DNA from: Pseudidiomarina donghaiensis
GTDB taxonomy: Bacteria; Pseudomonadota; Gammaproteobacteria; Enterobacterales; Alteromonadaceae
Length of the DNA: 64,000 bases
Direction: 5' to 3'
NCBI RefSeq assembly: GCF_900116895.1
Contig: NZ_FPCF01000001.1
Location: forward strand, 1,140,505 to 1,204,504
The position numbers were made by a program, and so were the translations under genes. Numbering within the stretch: position 1 is the first letter of the stretch; each line of letters begins with the position of its first letter. The notes beneath the pieces are model-generated. The model did no database searches and was not told the origin of the DNA. It saw only the letters and a list, made by a program, of their open reading frames with translations. Below are positions 55,684 to 63,659 of this stretch, in pieces.

Positions 55684-58017
55684 TTAGTGAATTTGCTTGC
55701 CAAAGCGCGCGAAGAAGCGCGCAAAGGCTGGAATAAGTATCAAGGCGCCTAACATGTTCCATAAGAACATAAAGGTGAGCAAAATACCCATATCCGCTTG
55801 GAATTTAATTGGCGAGAAGATCCAGGTTGCCACACCAATAGCCAAGGTTAAGCCAGTGAAACCAACCGCTTTACCGGTGTTTTCTAAAGCATATTTGTAG
55901 CTATCGTTTAAGTGCATTCCTTGGGCTAAGCCCTCGCGAATTTTGGTGTAAATATAAATACCATAGTCAACACCAATACCCACACCAAGTGCAATAACTG
56001 GCAAGGTTGCAACTTTCACACCAATACCCAACACGGCCATTAAGCCTTGGCTCATCACCGTGGTAAGCATGAGCGGCAAAATAATACAGGTTACTGTACG
56101 AATGCTGCGGAAGGTAATTAAACACAGCACAATAACAACGCCATAAACCCACAACAGCATTTTGGTTTGCGCGCCTTCAATAACCGAGTTGGTCGCCGCT
56201 TCAATACCCGAGTTACCCGCTGCCATAAGCAGTTCTAGGCCCTCTTGTTGGTATTGCTGATTAAACGCGTTTACTGAAGCAACCACAGTTTGCAGCGTTT
56301 CAGCTTTATGGTCATTCAGGTAAATAATAATCGGCGCCATTGAACAGTCGGGGTTAATCAACCCTGGCGGCGTACGGTTGGTGTTCGCATTTAACACGTA
56401 CTGATTACGGTTCAGGCTAAACCATTTCAAGTTACCTTCGTTCAAGCCGTAAGAGCCCATTTTGGCGACATACACCACAGACTTCACATCTTGTACGCCT
56501 GGGGTATTTTCCATATGCCAGCTAAAACGATCCATGACCTCTAAGTTGTCATAGGCAATACACTGGCTCGGCGCTGTTTCCGCCATAACGACGAAAATAT
56601 CCGTACTTGAACTGTAGTTATCAACTATGAACTTATTATCAAGGTTGTAACGGCTGTCTGGGCGCAGCTCAGGCGCACCGGCATCAAGGTCACCAATTTT
56701 CATTTGCTGGCTGTACACCAAGCCCCAAGTTAAACCGATTAATGCCACAACAATGGCGCTGTAAGCCCATTTAGGCTGCGAAAAACGCCCAAAGAAAGCC
56801 AATACGGGGTGCTGTTCACCGCGAGCTTCGCCCGTGTAGGCAACGCCTTTCGCTGACACGCCAGTGTAAGACATTAAAATTGGCAATAAGCCCAAGTTGG
56901 TTAATACCACAACGGCAACACCAATACTGGCGGCAATGGCGAGTTCTTGAATGACTTCAATGTCGATAACCATCAAGGTCGTAAAGCCAATTGCATCTGA
57001 AACCAACGCGGTTAAACCGGCAACATAAAGCGAACGAAACGCTAAACGGCTGGCGGCAAATTTGTCATGGCCATCAACGCGGTTGTTACTAATGGCGTTA
57101 ATGATCTGTACGCCGTGGCTGACACCAATGGCGAACACCAAAAACGGCACCAACATGGAATACGGGTTAATGCCCGAACCAATCAGCTCAATAATACCCA
57201 GCTGCCAAACCACGGCGATAATAGAGCACGACAACACCGCAAATGCACTACGCCAGCAGCGGCTGTACCAAAACAGCATGAGCAAGGTAATAACAATGGC
57301 GATGACAAAAAACAAACCAACTTGGTAAGCTCCTTCTATAAGATCGCCAATAACTTTGGCGAAACCGGTAATATGAACTTTAACCGAATCAGATTGATAC
57401 TTGTCGCGAATTTGTTCTTCAAGTTTCTGTGAAAGTTGTTGGTAATCAAGGGCTTCGCCAGTATCTGGGTTCACTTCATTCAGTGGCACTAAAATAAGTG
57501 CAGACTTGAAGTTGTTCGCCACCAAGTTACCCACTTCGCCTGAACGCAATACGTTAGTACGTAGCTGATCAAGCGCACGCTCTGAAGCATCCCAGTTATC
57601 TGGTATAACCGGCCCGCCGACAAAGCCTTCTTCGGTGACTTCGCTCCAACGTACGTTCGGTGTCCAAATACTTTTTAAGCCGCTGCGATTCACGCCCGGA
57701 ATAAAAAACACTTCGTCGGTTATTTCTTGCAGCGTTTTTTGAAACTCAGCGGTAAAAATATCCCCTTCAGTGGTTTCCACCGCAATACGAACCACGTTAC
57801 CTAAACTAGCCAAGTCTTCTTGGTGCTTAAAATAGTTCTGAATAAATTCATGCTGGGTTGGAATCATTTTGGTGAAGCTTGCTTCAGGGCGAACCTGGCT
57901 TGCATGCCATGCCAAAAACGCAGTTAATGCTGCGAATATAACAAACCACAACGGGCGGAAATTGAATAGCGCGCGCTCTAACCACACGCTGTTTGACTCA
58001 ATCGACTTATCAGTCAT
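55684..58017 (-). CDS. RND-superfamily exporter (MMPL / HAE3 type)
   Basis: 777 aa with 12 predicted helices in two halves, each with a large periplasmic loop after its first helix ('FVIFAALTAFLAWHASQVRPE'; 'YSAIVVALIGLTWGLVYSQQ'). The sterol-sensing-like stretch 'LVFAIGVSHGVQIINAI' and its repeat 'IALGVGIGVDYGIYIYTKI' carry the polar relay residues. Proteins of this class (COG1033) move lipids or hopanoids and need no AcrA-type adaptor. It is co-oriented with the YCF48-type gene upstream (15-bp gap). Confidence 0.85.
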   Translation of the reverse strand: MTDKSIESNSVWLERALFNFRPLWFVIFAALTAFLAWHASQVRPEASFTKMIPTQHEFIQNYFKHQEDLASLGNVVRIAVETTEGDIFTAEFQKTLQEITDEVFFIPGVNRSGLKSIWTPNVRWSEVTEEGFVGGPVIPDNWDASERALDQLRTNVLRSGEVGNLVANNFKSALILVPLNEVNPDTGEALDYQQLSQKLEEQIRDKYQSDSVKVHITGFAKVIGDLIEGAYQVGLFFVIAIVITLLMLFWYSRCWRSAFAVLSCSIIAVVWQLGIIELIGSGINPYSMLVPFLVFAIGVSHGVQIINAISNNRVDGHDKFAASRLAFRSLYVAGLTALVSDAIGFTTLMVIDIEVIQELAIAASIGVAVVVLTNLGLLPILMSYTGVSAKGVAYTGEARGEQHPVLAFFGRFSQPKWAYSAIVVALIGLTWGLVYSQQMKIGDLDAGAPELRPDSRYNLDNKFIVDNYSSSTDIFVVMAETAPSQCIAYDNLEVMDRFSWHMENTPGVQDVKSVVYVAKMGSYGLNEGNLKWFSLNRNQYVLNANTNRTPPGLINPDCSMAPIIIYLNDHKAETLQTVVASVNAFNQQYQQEGLELLMAAGNSGIEAATNSVIEGAQTKMLLWVYGVVIVLCLITFRSIRTVTCIILPLMLTTVMSQGLMAVLGIGVKVATLPVIALGVGIGVDYGIYIYTKIREGLAQGMHLNDSYKYALENTGKAVGFTGLTLAIGVATWIFSPIKFQADMGILLTFMFLWNMLGALILIPAFARFFARFGKQIH

Positions 58018-58032
58018 ACGGCTATAATTCCT

Positions 58033-59199
58033 TTATTCTTGAGCTTGTGCAGCTGCTTCGGTGGCAAAATCGGCGATTTCAAGCACACCGCGTTGGCCAA
58101 CGACCGTTAAGCGGCCGTCGCCATGAGCAACTAAGTCGGTTAACGCGGCGCCAGAGCTATGGGTCATTTGCTCAATATTACCATTGGCATTAACCCAACC
58201 GATCACACCGGCGTTGCCAACCAGATAAACGCCGCCGTTAGGCGCATCAACAATAGCGTTGATATTCACCGCGTCGTCTAATTTAATCTGACTAAAGCTG
58301 TCGCCTTGGTCCGAGCTGACGAAAATATTTCCACGTAGCCCTACCACCCATAAACGCTCGCTAGCATCTACGTGCAAGCCAAAAAATGAGCCATTATAAG
58401 GCGAGTCCATCAGCTCCCAGCTGTCGCCTTGATCGGCGCTGCGAAAAATCTGCCCGGCTTCACCCGCGATATACACAAATTCGCCATCGCTAGCCAATGC
58501 ATTTAAATGGTAGCCATCTGGATTATCGACGCGTTCATCTAAAATTTGCCAGCTGTTGCCGCCATCGACCGAGCGAATTAAGGTGCCATAAGCACCAACC
58601 GCCAAAATGACGTCGTTGCTTAAAGCTCGAATATCTAGAAATGGTTTAGTTGGGCCATCTTCTTTGGCATATGTTGCGTTGTCTAATAAGAACAAAGCAT
58701 TGTCTAAAGCGAACAGAATGTCGTCTTCTGCGTCAGGGTCTGAGCCATCAAACTGCTCTTGTTTGGCGGTAAGTTCATCGACAAGTTGCTGAAAATGTTC
58801 AATCTGCAAGTCAATAAACTGAAAACCATCTAATTGCAGTTGCCAAGTTTTACCGCCATCCGTTGTGGCGGCGATCACGCCATGGTGCCCTGCGGCCCAG
58901 CCATTTTGGTCATCAATAAAGTCAACTGACGTAAATAACACGCTGGTTGGTACATCAGCTTGTTGCCAATCGTTACTCGCGTTATCGCGGTATAGCACTA
59001 CGCCATAATCACCAACGGCTATGGTAGAACTAGAGGTTTGGGTAATTTCAGTAAGCACTGTACGTGGTGCTTTTGCGGCTTTCATTGCCGGCGCGTAAAT
59101 CACCTCATAATCAGTGATTGTGTCGCTATTTGCGAGTGCCGGAGCGCCATTTAAGGTGGCTACGACAAGTGCACCAGCGCAAGCTGTCGCTTTTATCAT
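58033..59199 (-). CDS. periplasmic YCF48/BNR-repeat beta-propeller protein
   Basis: 388 aa from ATG 59199 (GAGGG upstream), with a signal peptide (MIKATACAGALVVATLNGAPALA). Repeated propeller blades of the type 'WAAGHHGVIAATTDGGKTWQLQ', 'AVGAYGTLIRSVDGGNSWQIL', 'YIAGEAGQIFRSADQGDSWEL' mark the photosystem-II-assembly-factor-like YCF48 family. A helical acidic insert (~130-190) is unusual. In proteobacteria these proteins pair with MMPL exporters, probably as a periplasmic partner. Confidence 0.85.
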   Translation of the reverse strand: MIKATACAGALVVATLNGAPALANSDTITDYEVIYAPAMKAAKAPRTVLTEITQTSSSTIAVGDYGVVLYRDNASNDWQQADVPTSVLFTSVDFIDDQNGWAAGHHGVIAATTDGGKTWQLQLDGFQFIDLQIEHFQQLVDELTAKQEQFDGSDPDAEDDILFALDNALFLLDNATYAKEDGPTKPFLDIRALSNDVILAVGAYGTLIRSVDGGNSWQILDERVDNPDGYHLNALASDGEFVYIAGEAGQIFRSADQGDSWELMDSPYNGSFFGLHVDASERLWVVGLRGNIFVSSDQGDSFSQIKLDDAVNINAIVDAPNGGVYLVGNAGVIGWVNANGNIEQMTHSSGAALTDLVAHGDGRLTVVGQRGVLEIADFATEAAAQAQE

Positions 59200-59304
59200 G
59201 GAACCCTCGTAAAAATTCTGAGTCTTATATCTTGTAAATAGTTGCAAATTTCCAATTCGCGATACATGCTATGGAAAAATAACTAGAGGTCAAACCAGCT
59301 GATA

Positions 59305-59329
59305 CCTTACAACGAACAAGGTTGTAAGG
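59305..59329. promoter_or_regulatory. inverted repeat between the YCF48 and DUF1329 genes
   Basis: CCTTACAAC and GTTGTAAGG, exact complements, are separated by 7 bases. No T-run follows. It lies about midway in the 222-bp divergent region, so an operator or leader hairpin for either gene is possible. Confidence 0.6.
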
Positions 59330-59421
59330 CTAGTGTCAGATGGTGATTTAAATTTGTTTCGTTTTGATGTAGCTTTATGTAAGTAAAGCATGCATATGAA
59401 GAACAACAAGGAAAAAGCACA

Positions 59422-60777
59422 ATGAATAAAATGATGCTAAAAGCCGGTATTTTTGCGCTATCGGTCGTGTCTGCAAGTGTCATGGCAAAAGTTAGCCCTG
59501 AAGAAGCAGCACGATTAGGAAATGATTTAACGCCTGTTGGCGCGGTTACCGCCGGTAACGCCGATGGCACTATTCCTGCTTGGACAGGTGGTTACAGCAA
59601 GCAAGCTGACGGCGAAATCCCTGAGCGCCCTGCTGACCCATTTGCTGATGAAAAGCCGCTGTACACCATTACAGCTGCAAACCTAGAAGAATATAAAGAT
59701 CTTCTTTCTGCTGGCCAAATGGCGATGTTTAAGAAGTATCCTGATTACAAAATGCACGTTTACCCAACGCATCGCACCGCGGCTTACCCACAAGAAGTGT
59801 ATGACGTGATTGCAAAGAATGCGGTAAACGCCGAAATGGTTGCTGGTGGTAACGGTTTATCTAACTTCGATAAACACATTCCTTTCCCAGTTCCACAAAA
59901 CGGTTTAGAAGTTATCTGGAACCACATTACCCGCTATCGTGGTGGTGCTGTACAGCGCTTAGTAAACCAGTTCCCAGTATTAGAAAACGGTGACTTCGTA
60001 CCGGTATTACTACGTGAATCATTAGTATTCCCTGAGTACTTGAAAACGGGCCGTGAGTCTGCCGACGACAACGTGTTGTTCTATTTCTTACAAGAAGTTT
60101 TAGCACCAGCGCGTATGACAGGTACGGTATTGTTGGTTCACGAAACCATTGACCAAGTAAAAGAAGCGCGTCGTGCATGGTTGTACAACGCTGGTCAGCG
60201 TCGTGTTCGTAAAGCGCCATCGGTTGCTTATGACGGCCCAGGTACAGCATCTGACGGCTTACGTACGTCTGACGGCTTAGACATGTTCAACGGTGCCCCA
60301 GACAAATACAACTGGGAACTCGTTGGCAAAAAAGAAATGCTCATTCCATACAACAACTACAAGTTGATGGACACCAACCTTTCTTATGACGACATCATTG
60401 GCCCAGGCCACATGAACCAAGACTACGTGCGTTACGAGAAGCACCGTGTGTGGGAAGTAAAAGGCACATTGAAAGATGGCGAGCGTCATATTTACGCAAC
60501 CCGTCATATGTTTATTGACGAAGACACGTGGACAGCGTCGGTGATTGACCATTACGACGGTCGTGGCGAATTGTGGCGTGTAGCAGAAGCCTACAACACC
60601 CAGTTCTACTACCACGATACCCCGTGGATGGCTGCTGAAGCACTGTACGACTTAAACTCTGGTCGTTACATTTTGCTTGGCTTAGCGAACGAAGAAAGTG
60701 AATACATGGACTTCGACATTGAGCCACAGCGCAGCGACTTCTCAACAGGTGCTCTGCGCCGTATGGGTATTCGTTAA
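59422..60777 (+). CDS. DUF1329 family secreted protein
   Basis: 451 aa with a signal peptide (MLKAGIFALSVVSASVMA). 'KVSPEEAARLGNDLTPVGAVTAGNADGTIPAWTGGY' is the standard DUF1329 opening; 'HRVWEVKGTLKDGERHIYATRHMFIDEDTWTA' and a tyrosine-rich C-terminus follow. The family has a LolB-like beta fold and is often encoded with DUF1302, YCF48 and MMPL/RND proteins; no DUF1302 gene is in this window. Highly biased codons suggest strong expression. AAGGAAAA precedes the ATG and a strong terminator follows. Confidence 0.9.
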   Translation: MNKMMLKAGIFALSVVSASVMAKVSPEEAARLGNDLTPVGAVTAGNADGTIPAWTGGYSKQADGEIPERPADPFADEKPLYTITAANLEEYKDLLSAGQMAMFKKYPDYKMHVYPTHRTAAYPQEVYDVIAKNAVNAEMVAGGNGLSNFDKHIPFPVPQNGLEVIWNHITRYRGGAVQRLVNQFPVLENGDFVPVLLRESLVFPEYLKTGRESADDNVLFYFLQEVLAPARMTGTVLLVHETIDQVKEARRAWLYNAGQRRVRKAPSVAYDGPGTASDGLRTSDGLDMFNGAPDKYNWELVGKKEMLIPYNNYKLMDTNLSYDDIIGPGHMNQDYVRYEKHRVWEVKGTLKDGERHIYATRHMFIDEDTWTASVIDHYDGRGELWRVAEAYNTQFYYHDTPWMAAEALYDLNSGRYILLGLANEESEYMDFDIEPQRSDFSTGALRRMGIR

Positions 60778-60819
60778 TAAATAGCTTTTCGCAAAACAAA
60801 AAGCCGGCCTCTATAGCCT

Positions 60820-60854
60820 AATGCCAGTCAGTTAAGCGCTGACTGGCATTTTTT
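60820..60854 (+). terminator. intrinsic terminator after the DUF1329 gene
   Basis: A perfect 12-bp stem AATGCCAGTCAG with its complement, 7-base loop, and six Ts. It marks the end of the conserved chromosome segment before the accessory region. Confidence 0.93.
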
Positions 60855-60935
60855 CGAAAATTTCAAATACCCAGACTACCTGCCCGCTGTGTCAACCTAA
60901 GCATGCACCAGCCTGATTTTAAGTTAACATATAAA

Positions 60936-61339
60936 CTATGGGTGACTTAGAAGATGATTATGCCCAAGCTTAAAACCCAAATAATACCCAACTGTATTAG
61001 TCGGTGAATCCGCGCAATGTAATGGGTCATTTCCACCCAGTAAACCGCGCAGGGTTGCCGGTAAGTTCGCTTCTAAGCTGCCGTGGCGAGGTTTCCCAAA
61101 AGGGTCTTTGCTGTGGTGCTCAATCACGGTATTATCGGCATTGCTCAGCGTCACACCACCGAGCCTAAACGGACGCGGTGTGTATATGCAATCCTGTGAT
61201 GGCCGCCCTCGGTGCCTGGCGCGTGGTCAGTAATTATCGAAATATCTTCAATGTAACTGCGAATAATGTAATGACTACCGCTTTGACTTACCACCACCTT
61301 TTCAAGCTGATCGATGTTGTCATACGTACATGTGACCAT
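60936..61339 (-). pseudogene. decayed Rhs-repeat core domain
   Basis: Two overlapping frames together read as the Rhs core: 'ITDHAPGTEGGHHRIAYTHRVRLGSVV' (intact Rhs: YTHRDHLGSV), then after a frameshift near 61153 'TLSNADNTVIEHHSKDPFGKPRHGSLE...ATLRGLLGGNDP'. A further shift near 61020 leaves 'LRGFTD' followed by a stop. The usual 'HLDEVQLIHMNGRVYDYNLGRF' continuation is gone. Rhs proteins are large polymorphic-toxin carriers. Only ~130 codons remain, with at least two frameshifts and no start or ribosome-binding site that makes sense. Confidence 0.75.
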
Positions 61340-61409
61340 GCTGCCACTGTCTTTAAGAAACTATGCACTGCGCATCTGTCTGCGACTAATTGGCAGAATA
61401 GTGAACACC

Positions 61410-61598
61410 CTATCTTACTGCACCAAGACTTTGTTCACTAATTAACACATATGGAATAAATACAAAGCCATCATCAATCGGCGTCAACTGCTCAAAATAT
61501 ATTATCCCGTGTTCATAGGAGTAAATATATTTTACGACTGGTTTTTGGGGCGTATGAAGATAACTATTATCGACAATTAGCCGAAGATGAGGCAGCAT
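61410..61598 (-). CDS. hypothetical small protein (62 aa)
   Basis: Not recognised. 'MLPHLRLIVDNSYLHTPQKP...' is followed by a tyrosine/isoleucine-rich beta-like stretch. Its ATG lies three bases after the stop of the 42-aa frame, with GGAGG ~15 bases upstream, so coupled translation is possible. AT-rich codons unlike the core genes. It lies just upstream of the decayed Rhs core and may itself be a remnant. Confidence 0.35.
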   Translation of the reverse strand: MLPHLRLIVDNSYLHTPQKPVVKYIYSYEHGIIYFEQLTPIDDGFVFIPYVLISEQSLGAVR

Positions 61599-61601
61599 GA
61601 C

Positions 61602-61730
61602 TCAAACAAATACGCCTCCGAATTTACCGGTTCGATTCACATCTTTATATTTGCGGGGATTGGTAACTTTCGAGTTTTTGATACTTGGGGTGGATGTTCT
61701 GTAATCTTCTAAGTTGCTGATATTACTCAT
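61602..61730 (-). CDS. hypothetical small protein (42 aa)
   Basis: Open frame MSNISNLEDYRTSTPSIKNS... ending in 'NRTGKFGGVFV', with GGAG about 9 bases before the ATG. No known family; polar and basic. It is directly followed by the 62-aa frame. Given the surrounding debris it may be a surviving fragment rather than a functional gene. Confidence 0.3.
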   Translation of the reverse strand: MSNISNLEDYRTSTPSIKNSKVTNPRKYKDVNRTGKFGGVFV

Positions 61731-61838
61731 TCAGGTTCTCCATAACTTTCGAGATTATACCTCAAAATGGGAATGTTTTGGAGATGGTGGCGATTGCTAG
61801 TAATGCTGGAGTGGGTGTGGAACTGTGATGATGGGTGA

Positions 61839-61863
61839 CTCAGGATCCCGCAGGGATCCTGAG
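61839..61863. repeat. perfect inverted repeat (11-bp arms, GCA loop)
   Basis: CTCAGGATCCC and GGGATCCTGAG flank a 3-base loop. No T-run lies on either side. It is positioned 16 bp beyond the stop of the membrane-protein gene on the minus strand. Confidence 0.8.
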
Positions 61864-61879
61864 CTAAAGAACACTACCA

Positions 61880-62284
61880 CTATTTACTTACTTTAAGGAA
61901 AGTCCACGCCAGTACAATGCTTAGAATTAACGCAAAACTCTCGCCTAGCTCATCTTTACTTGGCAGGGTGAGTAACTTCGAAAGATGCGAAGGGGAATAC
62001 ACAATTGATATTGCCAACACTAAGCTTAATACAGTAGCTAACAGTACATACGGTAGCCCTCTATGTAAGCTAAAATGCGCCAAAGCTACAAGCAAAGCAA
62101 CCTGAATGAAAATCTGTAAGGATATTACTCGCCAAAACACTTCGGCCCCACCTTTCGCGGCAGACTCCATGATTGGAAACCCTTTAAATAAAAAGCTGTG
62201 GGCAAAAAACAAAGCAAAAAATATGAAAACATCTAGTGCCAGCAAGTTCGCCAAGTAAGGCATGGCTTCAGTTATTTTTTTCAT
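61880..62284 (-). CDS. hypothetical four-helix membrane protein
   Basis: 134 aa with four hydrophobic segments (LLALDVFIFFALFFAHSFLF, VISLQIFIQVALLVALAHF, PYVLLATVLSLVLAISIVY, FALILSIVLAWTFLKV). No family recognised. The start is 3 bp after the stop of the 132-aa gene, so the two form an operon. Small polytopic proteins next to Rhs debris are often immunity proteins, but nothing in the sequence proves this. AT-rich relative to the core. Confidence 0.6.
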   Translation of the reverse strand: MKKITEAMPYLANLLALDVFIFFALFFAHSFLFKGFPIMESAAKGGAEVFWRVISLQIFIQVALLVALAHFSLHRGLPYVLLATVLSLVLAISIVYSPSHLSKLLTLPSKDELGESFALILSIVLAWTFLKVSK

Positions 62285-62287
62285 TAT

Positions 62288-62686
62288 CTATCTCCCATGT
62301 CTTGCTTGTGACATCATTGCTTGCCCCAACTCAATACGGTGGTACGTGTCCCAAAAATTGAATTTACCGTTGTACTTCTTATCAATATATTGAAGGCTGT
62401 TTTGCATTATTTTTGGCATAAACTGTCGCCCAGCAAGGAATGTAGAGTTCAATAATATTCGGCTAGATGTTGGAGCATTTGTACCAAATCTATTAACAGT
62501 AAAACTCTCGACAAACCCTTGCTCCCTCCTAACAAGGAAGTTATCTAGCTTTTGACCTCGAATACTTATAGCTCCAGACATCAAATCATTGAATGCAGCC
62601 TTGTTTTTATCGTATAGGTCCACACCCAAATCATTCAAATAATCATGAGTATCGCCAGCAGTAAAGAAGTCTCCTATTTTTAACAT
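62288..62686 (-). CDS. hypothetical protein (132 aa) in the accessory region
   Basis: Soluble protein, family not recognised: 'MLKIGDFFTAGDTHDYLNDLGVD...', then basic 'DNFLVRREQGFVESFTVNRFG' and a C-terminal 'WDTYHRIELGQAMMSQARHGR'. Its ATG overlaps the stop of an upstream frame (ATGTTAA), suggesting coupled translation with a gene now lost to the insertion sequence. It may be part of a toxin-immunity type locus; inference only. Confidence 0.55.
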   Translation of the reverse strand: MLKIGDFFTAGDTHDYLNDLGVDLYDKNKAAFNDLMSGAISIRGQKLDNFLVRREQGFVESFTVNRFGTNAPTSSRILLNSTFLAGRQFMPKIMQNSLQYIDKKYNGKFNFWDTYHRIELGQAMMSQARHGR

Positions 62687-62769
62687 TGTTTCTTGTTGAG
62701 CAAAAAGTCATTTAAGTCACCAGCGACACCAAACCAAACAGTATCCCCCTCTGGCAGGATAGTTGGCAC
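62680..62769 (-). pseudogene. 3' tail of a gene truncated near the insertion sequence
   Basis: A minus-strand frame ending 'DTVWFGVAGDLNDFLLNKKQC' and a stop that overlaps the start of the 132-aa gene. The frame cannot be followed further upstream because insertion-sequence DNA begins within the next few tens of bases. Where the host gene ends and the element begins is not resolved. Confidence 0.4.
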
Positions 62770-62808
62770 TACTTAAAATTTAACCAGTTGGGGCGTTAAG
62801 GTTTGATT

Positions 62809-63309
62809 GTGCCACGCTATTCAGAAGAACGTAAGCAAGTAGTTCTTAGTAAATTATTACCGCCGTTAAATATGACGGTAGCAGAAGTATCTCGAGTTGA
62901 GGGCATTGGCCTGCAAACTTTGTATAATTGGCGCGATAAAGCCAAATTACAGGGGCGTCCAGTGCCAGGAAATAAACCAACACCAGACCAATGGTCACCA
63001 GAAGCAAAGCTTGCTGTGGTTATCGAAACAAGCGCTCTGAATGAAGCGGAGCTCAGTGAATACTGCCGTGCTAAAGGACTCTATGTCGAGCAAGTCAAAG
63101 CGTGGAAAGCAGACTCACTAAAAGGCTTTGCAAGTTCACGCGAGCAAGAGCTCGAAGCCAAGCAGCAACGCAAAGCAGATCGCAAAGAGATTAAACAACT
63201 TAAGCGCGAGCTTCGCCATAAAGAAAAAGCATTGGCAGAGACCGCAGCATTACTGGTGTTAAGAAAAAAGCTGGATGCGCTTTGGGAGAACGACAGCGAG
63301 GACGATTGA
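62809..63309 (+). CDS. IS3-family transposase orfA-type protein
   Basis: 166 aa from GTG 62809 (MPRYSEERKQVVLSKLLPP), with AAGG seven bases upstream; a TTG two codons earlier is less likely. Helix-turn-helix 'TVAEVSRVEGIGLQTLYNWRDKAK', a second HTH-like region ('NEAELSEYCRAKGLYVEQVKAWK') and a long charged coiled coil ('ADRKEIKQLKRELRHKEKALAETAALLVLRKKL') for orfA-orfB pairing. Intact. Confidence 0.85.
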   Translation: MPRYSEERKQVVLSKLLPPLNMTVAEVSRVEGIGLQTLYNWRDKAKLQGRPVPGNKPTPDQWSPEAKLAVVIETSALNEAELSEYCRAKGLYVEQVKAWKADSLKGFASSREQELEAKQQRKADRKEIKQLKRELRHKEKALAETAALLVLRKKLDALWENDSEDD

Positions 63310-63654
63310 CCTCGGTCTCAGAGCGCACACAATATGTAACGTGGATACGTGAAGCAAAAGAATCAGGTGCTCGATTGCCGTTGGCTTGCGAAGAAGCGGG
63401 TATCAGTTTACGTACCTATAAGCGCTGGTATCAGAATGGCAAAGTGCTTACGGACAAACGTCCGGATGCTGTGCGTACAGAGCCAGCGAATAAGCTCTCA
63501 GCGGCTGAACAGGCAATTATATTAAACGTCAGCAATGAGAAGCGCTTTGCCAGTTTACCGCCGACGCAGATTGTACCGACGTTGCTTGATGAGGGCCTTT
63601 ATTATGGCTCCGAATCAACTTTTTACCGGGTGCTTAAGCCCAACCTAGCCACAC
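62809..63654 (+). mobile_element. IS3-family insertion sequence, truncated at its 3' side
   Basis: Two transposase frames in the orfA/orfB arrangement, the second cut off where another element's terminal sequence begins (63655). The left inverted repeat must lie between about 62690 and 62800 but could not be defined without the right end. Confidence 0.75.
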
Positions 63655-63659
63655 TGTAA
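63306..63659 (+). pseudogene. IS3-family transposase orfB, truncated
   Basis: Starts at TTG 63306, overlapping the orfA stop (TTGA). 'ARLPLACEEAGISLRTYKRWYQNGK', then 'ANKLSAAEQAIILNVSNEKRFASLPPTQIVPTLLDEG' and 'GSESTFYRVLK' match the N-terminal third of an IS3-type orfB. The DDE integrase core is missing; the frame ends 117 codons in, inside the terminal repeat of the next element. Confidence 0.8.

Noticed and set aside
60851..62770. Prophage or integron remnant
   Set aside because: No integrase, attC-like sites or phage structural genes were seen; only Rhs debris, small orphans and IS elements.
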